Source of the DNA: CF-161 sp035638495
Lineage (GTDB): Bacteria; Chloroflexota; Dormibacteria; Dormibacterales; Dormibacteraceae
NCBI GenBank assembly: GCA_035638495.1
Contig: DASQZW010000261.1
Location: 1-25,765, forward strand
Reading direction: 5' to 3'
DNA: 25,765 bases
In this document: piece after piece, positions 6,186 through 12,296 of the stretch
How the letters are laid out: the number at the start of each line of letters is the position of its first letter
Position numbering within the stretch: the first letter of the stretch is position 1
Translations under genes and position numbers: made by a program
Notes under the pieces: generated by a model
Databases searched by the model: none
Told to the model about the DNA's origin: nothing
What the model saw: only the letters and a program-made list of their open reading frames with translations

Positions 6186-6593
6186 ATGACAACCATGGAC
6201 GACACGTGGGTCCAGGAAGCCATGCCGTTCGCAAGGCTGATCGGCGTGAGGCTGGTCACCGCGGTCCCGGAGGAGGTGCGGGGCGAACTGGACTGGGCGC
6301 CGGACCGGTGCACCACCTCGTCGGTGCTCCACGGTGGGGCGCTCATGGCGTTCGCCGACACGGTGGGGGCGATCTGCGCGCTCCTCAACCTCCGGCCGGG
6401 CGAGGGGACCAGCACGATCGAGTCGAAGACGAACTTCTTCCGCGCCGTGCGGAGCGGCACGGTCGAGGCGGTGGCTCGGCCGCTCCACGTCGGCCGGACC
6501 ACGGTGGTGGTGCAGACCGATCTGCGAGACGACCAGGGCCGCCGGGTCGCGCAGGTGACGCAGACGCAGGCGGTGCTGGCGCCCCGATCCTGA
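6186..6593 (+). CDS. PaaI-type hotdog-fold thioesterase
   Basis: 135-residue single hotdog-domain protein, likely an acyl-CoA or aryl-CoA thioesterase active as a cytoplasmic oligomer. The diagnostic motif is SVLHGGALMAFADTVG at about residues 42-57, where HGG(A) precedes the central hotdog helix. Later strands match the family (IESKTNFFRAV, GTVEAVARPLHVGRTTVVVQTDL, RRVAQVTQTQAVL). The ATG at 6186 is chosen because residues upstream in this frame are antisense to the M56 gene and unlike the family; ATG 6195 is an alternative. No strong ribosome site is present, so the mRNA may be leaderless. It is divergent from the M56 peptidase and ends 21 bases from the convergent CcdA gene. Confidence 0.85.
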   Translation: MTTMDDTWVQEAMPFARLIGVRLVTAVPEEVRGELDWAPDRCTTSSVLHGGALMAFADTVGAICALLNLRPGEGTSTIESKTNFFRAVRSGTVEAVARPLHVGRTTVVVQTDLRDDQGRRVAQVTQTQAVLAPRS

Positions 6594-6614
6594 GGCGCGA
6601 CGGGCGGCCGCGAC

Positions 6615-7331
6615 TCAGAACGGAGGCCAGCGCGACTGCGCGTACCAGGCCAGGGCCGGCGCGATCAGCGGCAGCCAGCGATCGGTCACCAGCAGCGCCC
6701 CCATGCCGACCAGAAGCGCGCCGGACGCGCCCTGCAGCAGCGCCGAGCCCCGCCTCACCCGGCGCAGCCACGCCCGGACGTGCGTCACAGACAGGCTGAG
6801 CAGCACGAACGGCACCGCGAGGCCGAGGCTGTACGCGGCCAGCAGCGCGACGCCCTGCCCCAGGCTGGCCGTGGCCCCGGCCAGCGTCAGGATGGCTCCC
6901 AGCACCGGGCCGATGCACGGCGTCCACGTGAGGCCGAACGCGGCCCCGAGCGCCGGCGCGGTGGTCAGCCGGCCGCCGGAGAACCGCTGGCTCCAGTCAC
7001 CCCCGCGGCTCAGGATCCCGACCCTGCCCTCCAGCAAGAGGAGCAGGCCCATCACCAGGATGAACAGGCCGGCCAGGCGGGCGAGCGGCAGCCGGTAGGC
7101 GACCAGCAGCGAGCCGAGCACCGACGCGGTGGCACCCAGCGCCACGAACACCAGCGAAAAGCCACCGGCAAAGAGCGCCGCCGCCGCGATCGTCCGCCGG
7201 CGATCGGCGGTGGACCCGGCCAGGTAGCCCAGGTAGCCGGGCAGCAGCGGCAGGCAGCACGGGGACGTGATCGAGATCAGCCCCGCCGCGAACGCGACCG
7301 CCAGACCGAGCGGATTGGCGCCGGTGACCAC
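6615..7331 (-). CDS. ccdA: CcdA/DsbD-type transmembrane thiol-reductant transporter
   Basis: 238-residue polytopic membrane protein of the CcdA family, which passes reducing equivalents from cytoplasmic thioredoxin to extracytoplasmic thiol proteins (cytochrome c maturation, resealing of reduced disulfides). The conserved cysteine motifs are SPCCLPLLPGYLGYL (Cys25/Cys26) in the first helix and TWTPCIGPVLGAIL (Cys139) in the fourth. Six hydrophobic segments fit the usual topology, and the length is normal. The GTG start at 7331 is only 9 bases after a large inverted repeat and has no ribosome site. The gene follows the BlaI-type repressor on the same strand. No ResB/ResC or thioredoxin-like partner is present here, so its client is unknown. 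Confidence 0.88.
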   Translation of the reverse strand: MVTGANPLGLAVAFAAGLISITSPCCLPLLPGYLGYLAGSTADRRRTIAAAALFAGGFSLVFVALGATASVLGSLLVAYRLPLARLAGLFILVMGLLLLLEGRVGILSRGGDWSQRFSGGRLTTAPALGAAFGLTWTPCIGPVLGAILTLAGATASLGQGVALLAAYSLGLAVPFVLLSLSVTHVRAWLRRVRRGSALLQGASGALLVGMGALLVTDRWLPLIAPALAWYAQSRWPPF

Positions 7332-7340
7332 ACGCCAATT

Positions 7341-7383
7341 GTCACTCCGGGCCGCCCGTCGATCGAGCGGCGGCCGGAGTGAC
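7341..7383 (-). terminator. Long interrupted inverted repeat between blaI-type gene and ccdA
   Basis: GTCACTCCGG (7341-7350) pairs with CCGGAGTGAC (7374-7383) over 10 bp. After one unpaired G, CCGCC (7352-7356) pairs with GGCGG (7369-7373). It starts 8 bases after the BlaI-type stop codon and ends 9 bases before the ccdA start. Terminator is the simplest reading, but no T-run follows, and it could instead be an operator or a leader structure for ccdA. Confidence 0.5.
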
Positions 7384-7391
7384 CCGTCGCG

Positions 7392-7784
7392 CTACTCCTC
7401 CGAGAGCAGGTTGAGCCGCCGGCGCTGCTCGTCGGACAGCCGGTCGAGGCGCGCCGCGAACGCCGCGAACGCCGCGTCGCCGTACAGGCGCACGAGTTCG
7501 TCCACGCGCTCCCGGCTGGTCCTCACCAGGAAGTCCTCTGGCAGGCCCGCGGCCTCGTAGGAGACGGCCCGCTGACCGGGCACGCGCTCCGCGTGGAGCA
7601 GGCCCTTCTCGGCGAGCCTGACGACGGTCGTCATGACCGTCGTGTAGGCAAGTTCGGGCATGCGCGCCTGCACGTCCCAGACGACGAACGGCGGTTTGAC
7701 GTTGCCGGACCACACCTCGCGCATGATCCGGGCCTCGAGGGGACCGAGCAGGCGAAGTGCTCGTTGCATATTCGGTGGTCGCAT
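7392..7784 (-). CDS. BlaI/MecI/CopY-family transcriptional repressor
   Basis: 130-residue winged-helix repressor. LGPLEARIMREVWS (about 12-25) is the typical family N-terminus. The recognition region AYTTVMTTVVRLAEKGLL (about 46-63) matches the family's 'YTTVxTxxxRLxxKGLL' signature, and the C-terminal helices (about 85-130) form the dimerisation part where M56 proteases usually cut. The start at 7784 is the first ATG; the ATG at 7769 would remove five residues and is also plausible. BlaI-like repressors normally pair with an M56 peptidase, and one lies 1.4 kb downstream on the same strand, separated by ccdA and an opposing thioesterase. Targets are probably this locus rather than a beta-lactamase, since none is visible. 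Confidence 0.85.
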   Translation of the reverse strand: MRPPNMQRALRLLGPLEARIMREVWSGNVKPPFVVWDVQARMPELAYTTVMTTVVRLAEKGLLHAERVPGQRAVSYEAAGLPEDFLVRTSRERVDELVRLYGDAAFAAFAARLDRLSDEQRRRLNLLSEE

Positions 7785-7836
7785 CGTTTAACTATTGTGA
7801 CGCCTGGGACGGATGCACGATCGTTGAATATGCGTC

Positions 7837-7858
7837 GGTACGACCCTTCGATCGTACC
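7837..7858. repeat. Perfect 7-8-7 inverted repeat upstream of the BlaI-type gene
   Basis: GGTACGA (7837-7843) and TCGTACC (7852-7858) are exact reverse complements around an 8-base spacer. It lies in the 121-base gap between the DUF2306 gene stop and the repressor start, 53 bases before the latter. Possible operator for the repressor gene or terminator of the upstream gene; no T-run is visible. Confidence 0.45.
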
Positions 7859-7905
7859 GGGTTGATCCCACCGCTGCTGGGCTAGCGCTTTCCCAACCCA
7901 CCACA

Positions 7906-8547
7906 TTATGACCCGGCGGGGCGGGGCCGCGCCGCCGTCCGGACGCGACCGATCGCCGTCAGCAGGAACTCGGCCGCCAGCAGGTCGATCAGCCACGACG
8001 TCCAGGCGCCGACCGCGTAGACCTGCTCGAACGGGAGGCCGGTCGCGGCGAGGCCCAGCCACCACCGGAAGGTCACCGCTGCGAAGACGAGGGAGTACGA
8101 GCGGAACATCCAGGCGCGATGGGCGTCGATCCGGCGGCGCAGGATCGACACCAGGGCGGCGGCGGACGTGAGCAGGAGGAGCACGGCGAGCACGCCGAAG
8201 CCGACGTGGGCGAGCGGACCGCCCATGGAGAGCGGCGCGAGCAGCAGCCCGCCGGCCGCGGCCGCGACGACGGCGACCAGGTACACCCGCCCAATCGCGC
8301 GGTGGATCGCGGGATGCCGCGCGCGGAGCCCCGTCCAGAACTGCCAGGGGCCCGCGGCGAGGGCCGTGACGCCGCCGACGACGTGCAGCAGCAGCGGGCC
8401 GAGGTGGGCGGCGTACACCACCACCTGGCCGGGCAGGAAAACGGCCGGGTTGAGCGAGAAATACCGCGCGGAGAACAGCGCGAGTCCGGTCGCCGTGACG
8501 GTCATCGCGAGCCATCCGGCTCGGCGGAGTCGGGCGGTGGTCAGCAT
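7906..8547 (-). CDS. DUF2306-type membrane protein
   Basis: 213-residue protein with about six hydrophobic segments. The conserved region HLGPLLLHVVGGVTALAAGPWQFWTGLRARHPAIHRAIGRVYLVAV (about residues 48-93, read here in parts) has the His and 'GPxQFxxxLRxRxPxxHRxxGRxYL' pattern of DUF2306. A later IDAHRAWMFRSYSL element (about 141-154) adds the second conserved His/Arg cluster. The biochemical role is not established; heme- or ion-related membrane functions have only been guessed from the histidines. It is 67 bases downstream of the response-regulator gene and likely in the same transcript, so it may be an output or sensor accessory of that system. Confidence 0.82.
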   Translation of the reverse strand: MLTTARLRRAGWLAMTVTATGLALFSARYFSLNPAVFLPGQVVVYAAHLGPLLLHVVGGVTALAAGPWQFWTGLRARHPAIHRAIGRVYLVAVVAAAAGGLLLAPLSMGGPLAHVGFGVLAVLLLLTSAAALVSILRRRIDAHRAWMFRSYSLVFAAVTFRWWLGLAATGLPFEQVYAVGAWTSWLIDLLAAEFLLTAIGRVRTAARPRPAGS

Positions 8548-8614
8548 GCGGCCATGCTGCCGGCGGCGCGGCTCCCGGGTCTTCCTGCGGCCGGCCGATC
8601 TTTCGCCTCGTCCG

Positions 8615-9271
8615 TCAGGACGACGACGGACGCACGATGCCGGTCTCGTACGCGTGGATGACGGCCTGAACGCGGTCGCGGAGCTCCAGCTTGCCCAGCA
8701 GGTGGGCGACGTGCGTCTTGACCGTGGTCTCGCTGACGTGCAGCGCGGCGGCGATCTCCTGGTTCGTCAGCCCGTGCGCCAGGTGGCCGAGCACCTCCGC
8801 CTCGCGCTCGGTGAGCTCCTCGACCCGGCCGCCGCGCGGCGCCCGCGGCCGCTGGCGCGCGAACTCGCCGATCAGGCGGCGCGTGACGCTGGGCGCGAGC
8901 AGCGCGTCGCCGGCCGCGACGACGCGCACGGCCTCCGGCAGCCGCTCCGGCTCGATGTCCTTCAGCACGAAGCCGCTGGCGCCCGCCTCCAGTGCGTCGT
9001 AGACGTGCTCGTCGAGGTCGAACGTGGTCAGGATCAGCACCCTCGCGCCCGGGCTGCGCTGGACGATGCGACGGGTGGCCTCGATCCCGTCCAGGACGGG
9101 CATGCGCACGTCCATGAGCACCACGTCCGGTTCCAGGCGGGCGGCGGCGGCCACCGCCTGCTCGCCGTCGCCGGCCTCGCCGACGACCTCGATGTCCGGC
9201 TCCGGCCGGAGGATCATGCGGAAGCCGCCGCGCACGAGCGCCTGGTCGTCGACCAGGAGCACGCGGATCAC
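8615..9271 (-). CDS. NarL/LuxR-type response regulator
   Basis: 218-residue two-domain regulator. The receiver domain (1-120) has the acidic pocket Asp8/Asp9, phosphoacceptor Asp54 (VLMDVRMP), Thr82 and Lys104 (FVLKD). The LuxR-type HTH (about 152-212) begins ELTEREAEVLGHLAHG and contains NQEIAAALHVSETTVKTHV as helix-turn-helix. Phosphorylation by the partner kinase should promote dimerisation and DNA binding. The GTG start at 9271 overlaps the kinase stop by 4 bases (GTGA), a translational-coupling arrangement. The DUF2306 gene immediately downstream is a plausible target or co-operonic accessory. The environmental signal is unknown. Confidence 0.93.
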   Translation of the reverse strand: MIRVLLVDDQALVRGGFRMILRPEPDIEVVGEAGDGEQAVAAAARLEPDVVLMDVRMPVLDGIEATRRIVQRSPGARVLILTTFDLDEHVYDALEAGASGFVLKDIEPERLPEAVRVVAAGDALLAPSVTRRLIGEFARQRPRAPRGGRVEELTEREAEVLGHLAHGLTNQEIAAALHVSETTVKTHVAHLLGKLELRDRVQAVIHAYETGIVRPSSS

Positions 9272-10404
9272 GCGGCCGGCTCCACCGGGAGGCGGGCGCG
9301 GACGAGCCAGCCGCCGCCCGGCTGCGGACCTGCCTCGAGCTCGCCGCCGTACACCACGGCGCGCTCCCGCATGCCGGTCAGGCCGTGCCCGGCGCCGGCC
9401 GGCGTGACCCCGCTCGTGCCGCCGGGCCCGTTGCGGACCTCGACCAGCAGGGCGCCCGCGTCGCGCCGCACCACGACTCGGGCGGCGGCGCCACGCGCGT
9501 GCCGGAGGCAGTTCGTCAGGCCCTCCTGCACGATTCGGTAAGCGGACAGGTCGACGGTGGCAGGCAGGTCGCGGCCTCCTACCACGTCCGCCTCGACGTC
9601 GAGCCCCAGCGCCCGGAACCGTTCCAGGAGAGCGGGCAGCGCGGCCACGCCCGGCTGCGGGGTCCGCTCGCCGTCGCCGGAGCGCAGCACGCCGAGCAGC
9701 CGGCGGATCTCGCCCAGCGCCTCCCGTCCCGTCCGTTCGATGGAGGACAGCACCTCGCGCACCTCGGCCGGCACGTCCTCCGCCACGCGGCGGCCGGCGC
9801 CCGCCTGGACGACGATCACGCTGAGGCTGTGGGCGACGACGTCGTGTACCTCACGGGCCAGGCGCCCGCGCTCGTCGGCCGCGGCGAGGCGCGCCTCCTC
9901 GATACGGGCGTGCTCGGTGCTGGCGACCAGTTCGGCGAGGGCCGCACGCAGGGCCCGCTGTGTCCGCGCGTTGTAGCCGAACGACCACGCGCACGCCACG
10001 AACGCCAGGTTGAAGCCGATGCCGATCGGTCCGCCCGCGCGTACCACCACGGCCGTCCCGGCCAGGATCGCCACGGCCGCGGGGATGGAGGCGCGAGGCC
10101 CGAACGCGCTCGCGGTCGAGCCGAGCGAGAGGAGGATCGCCGCGAAGCCGGCCAGGGAGGGGGGCAGGCCGACGGCCGAGCCGGCGAGCGCCGCTCCCGC
10201 CGTGACCGCGAGCGCGGCGACCGGCAGACGGCGCCAGAGCACGACCGGCGCGGTCTCGGCGATCGACACGAGGACGATGACACCCCGCGGGACGCCGGGC
10301 GGACTGGTCACCGCGAGCACGTTGAGCCCCGTGAGGAGCACGCCGAGGGCGAGGTCGGCGGCCGGTGACGTGACGGCGGAGGTCAGACGGGCGAACGGGG
10401 ACAC
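9268..10404 (-). CDS. HisKA_3-type sensor histidine kinase
   Basis: 378-residue membrane histidine kinase. The N-terminal half (about 15-145) contains four to six hydrophobic segments without a large extracellular loop, as in DesK/NarX-like actinobacterial kinases that sense within the membrane. A coiled segment (about 147-180) leads to the H-box REVHDVVAHSLSVIVVQAG with phosphoacceptor His187. The N-box is QEGLTNCLRHA with Asn298, and the G-box is GHGLTGMRERA (about 339-349). The start GTG at 10404 has no ideal ribosome site; the first membrane segment still fits. It forms a 4-base overlapping pair with the response regulator. It is divergent from the amidase gene 80 bases away. Confidence 0.9.
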   Translation of the reverse strand: MSPFARLTSAVTSPAADLALGVLLTGLNVLAVTSPPGVPRGVIVLVSIAETAPVVLWRRLPVAALAVTAGAALAGSAVGLPPSLAGFAAILLSLGSTASAFGPRASIPAAVAILAGTAVVVRAGGPIGIGFNLAFVACAWSFGYNARTQRALRAALAELVASTEHARIEEARLAAADERGRLAREVHDVVAHSLSVIVVQAGAGRRVAEDVPAEVREVLSSIERTGREALGEIRRLLGVLRSGDGERTPQPGVAALPALLERFRALGLDVEADVVGGRDLPATVDLSAYRIVQEGLTNCLRHARGAAARVVVRRDAGALLVEVRNGPGGTSGVTPAGAGHGLTGMRERAVVYGGELEAGPQPGGGWLVRARLPVEPAA

Positions 10405-10461
10405 CTGCGGCAGACGGTAGCGGAGCCGCAGCCGATCCGCGTCGTCCGCCGGGAGGAGGGG

Positions 10462-10479
10462 CTCGTTCGGCCGGACGAG
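10462..10479. promoter_or_regulatory. 18-base near-perfect palindrome before the amidase gene
   Basis: CTCGT (10462-10466) and ACGAG (10475-10479) flank TCGGCCGG, itself palindromic except for one T/G pair. It lies directly after the purine-rich run GGGAGGAGGGG (10451-10461) and 5 bases before the ATG at 10485. It could be an operator, or an RNA hairpin that brings a distant ribosome site near the start. Confidence 0.35.
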
Positions 10480-10484
10480 ATGCG

Positions 10485-11420
10485 ATGCTGGCCGCGATGA
10501 CCACCCACCACCTCGAGCCGGACGAGCGGACGCTGCACGGGTTCTTCAGCCGCGACCTGCCGCCGGTCCTGACCGTCGACTCCGGGGACACCGTCGTGCT
10601 GCGGACGCTGGACGCCGGCTGGCACCTGGAGCCGCCCCCGGCGCCCGGGGTCCGGGGCCGCCACATCGAACGCAGAGGGGCCGGCCACGCGCTGTGCGGG
10701 CCGATCTTCGTCCGCGGCGCCGAGCCGGGCATGACGCTGGAAGTCGGCGTGGGACGTCTGCATCCGGGCACGTGGGGGGCGACGTTCGGCGGTGGGCGGG
10801 ACACCGAGCTGAACCGACGGCTGGGCGTCGCCGACGGCCCGTCGCACGCCGTCCTGTGGCGGCTGGACCCGGACCGCATGGTTGCCGAGGACCAGCACGG
10901 ACACACCGTCCGGCTGCGGCCGTTCATGGGCGTGATCGGTCTGCCGCCCGCGGAGGCGGGCGAGCACTCGACGATCCCGCCGCGCCCGTCGGGGGGCAAC
11001 ATCGACTGCCGGGAGCTGGTCAGCGGCAGCCGGCTCCTGCTCCCCATCGCGGTGCCGGGCGCGCTCCTCTCGGCAGGCGACGGACACGGGGCGCAGGGGG
11101 ACGGGGAGGTGTCGGGCACGGCGATCGAGTGCCCGATGGAGGTCTGCGAGCTCACGCTCGTGCTGCGGCCCGACCTGGCGCTCGCGATGCCGAGGGCGGA
11201 GACGCCGGCCGGGTCGCTGACGTTCGGGTTCGACGCGGACCTGAACGAGGCGATGGCGGTGGCGCTGGAAGCGATGGTGGACCTGGTCGGCGAGCGCTAC
11301 GGCGTGGACCGCAGGGAAGCGCTGGCGCTGGCCAGCGTGGTGGTCGACCTCCACGTAACGCAGGTGGCCAACGGCACGTGGGGTGTCCACGCAGTCCTGC
11401 CGCCGGGCGCGATCGGGTGA
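10485..11420 (+). CDS. Acetamidase/formamidase family protein
   Basis: 311-residue cytoplasmic amidase of the FmdA/AmdA family, which hydrolyses formamide, acetamide or related small amides to the acid and ammonia. The length is normal. Family hallmarks are GHALCGPIFVRGAEPGMTLEV (N-terminal beta part, about 66-86), SGGNIDCRELVSGSRLLLPI (about 169-188) and GDGHGAQGDGEVSGTAIECP (about 199-218), the last carrying conserved Asp/His/Glu residues. The ATG at 10485 is given; ATG 10497 is four codons later. Neither has a ribosome site at ordinary distance, the best candidate being 24 bases upstream beyond a palindrome. It is divergent from the histidine kinase, so control by that system is possible. 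It may supply ammonia from amides. Confidence 0.88.
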   Translation: MLAAMTTHHLEPDERTLHGFFSRDLPPVLTVDSGDTVVLRTLDAGWHLEPPPAPGVRGRHIERRGAGHALCGPIFVRGAEPGMTLEVGVGRLHPGTWGATFGGGRDTELNRRLGVADGPSHAVLWRLDPDRMVAEDQHGHTVRLRPFMGVIGLPPAEAGEHSTIPPRPSGGNIDCRELVSGSRLLLPIAVPGALLSAGDGHGAQGDGEVSGTAIECPMEVCELTLVLRPDLALAMPRAETPAGSLTFGFDADLNEAMAVALEAMVDLVGERYGVDRREALALASVVVDLHVTQVANGTWGVHAVLPPGAIG

Positions 11421-11422
11421 CG

Positions 11423-11435
11423 CGCGGGGGCGCCC
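11423..11435. terminator. Short hairpin between convergent amidase and crotonase genes
   Basis: CGGGG (11423-11427) and CCCCG (11431-11435) pair around a 3-base loop in the 33-base gap between two convergent stop codons. The stem is short and no T-run follows, so the terminator role rests mainly on position. Confidence 0.25.
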
Positions 11436-11453
11436 CGAGCCGCACCCCCAACC

Positions 11454-12232
11454 TCAGCGCCCTGTGAAGCGCGCCTCCCGGCGCTCCGCCGTGGCCCGGA
11501 TGCCCTCACGGAAGTCCTCCGTCTGGTTCAGCCGCTCCTGCTCCGCCCGCTCCCGCACCAGCGCCGCCCGCACGCGCTCCGCCAGGTCGCCCCGCATCGT
11601 CTCCCGGATCGACCGCACCGCCATCGGCGCGGACGCGGCGATCTCCGCGGCCAGCGCCTGCGCCTCCGCCCGCAGGTCCGCCGCCGGCGCCAGGCGGTCG
11701 CACAGCCCGATCCGCAGCGCCTCCTCGCCCGTCACCCGCCGCCCGGTGTACAGCAGGTCCAGGGCGCGCTGCTGGCCGACCGCGCCGGGCAGCGTGACCG
11801 TCAGCCCGAAGCCGTGGTGGAAGCCCAGGCGGGCGAAGTTGGCCGAGAAGCGGGCCTCCGGGCTGGCGACCCGGAAGTCCGCGGCCATCGCCAGCCCGAG
11901 GCCGCCGCCGATCGCCGCGCCCTGGACCGCCGCCACGACGGGCGTCCGGGCCTCGAACAGTCGGACCGCCTCCTCGTACAGGTGGCGCCGGCCGGCCTCA
12001 CCCCGTCCCGGCGGCCGCCGAAATCGGCGCCGGCGCAGAAGTGCTTGCCCTCGGCGCACAGCACGATCGCGCGGCACACGCCGTCGCGGTCGAGCTCCTC
12101 GAAGGCGCCGGCCAGCGAGGCGATCAGCGCCAGGTCGAAGTGGTTGTTGGGAGGTCGGTGCAGCTCGACCGTCGCGACGAAGTCGCTGCCCGTCTTTACC
12201 GTGACGTCGCCGTAGCGCCGGAACTCGTCCAT
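11454..12232 (-). pseudogene. Enoyl-CoA hydratase/isomerase-family (crotonase) gene with one frameshift
   Basis: Two overlapping minus-strand frames join into one crotonase-fold protein. The N-part from ATG 12232 (MDEFRRYGDVTV) runs through the oxyanion-hole motif HFCAGADFGG and loses frame near residue 77. The C-part resumes at GEAGRRHLYEEAVRLF, then AAIGGGLGLAMAADF, and ends at 11454. The span is 779 bases, one short of 260 codons. Adding one C to the run 12001-12004 restores a normal 259-residue protein. The rest looks intact and conserved, so a sequencing error or very recent mutation is likely. Both usual hydratase glutamates appear replaced (GGGLGLAM and ANFARLG), so the reaction may not be classical hydration. 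It is divergent from the L,D-transpeptidase gene. Confidence 0.85.
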
Positions 12233-12296
12233 GGGGGTCGGGTAGAGTTTAGTAAGGGACGTAACGAGTCCGCTCGGCGACGCATTGTAAAGGACG

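Noticed and set aside
5130..7784. A beta-lactam resistance locus
   Set aside because: The repressor and M56 protease are present, but there is no penicillin-binding sensor domain and no beta-lactamase or PBP gene in the window.
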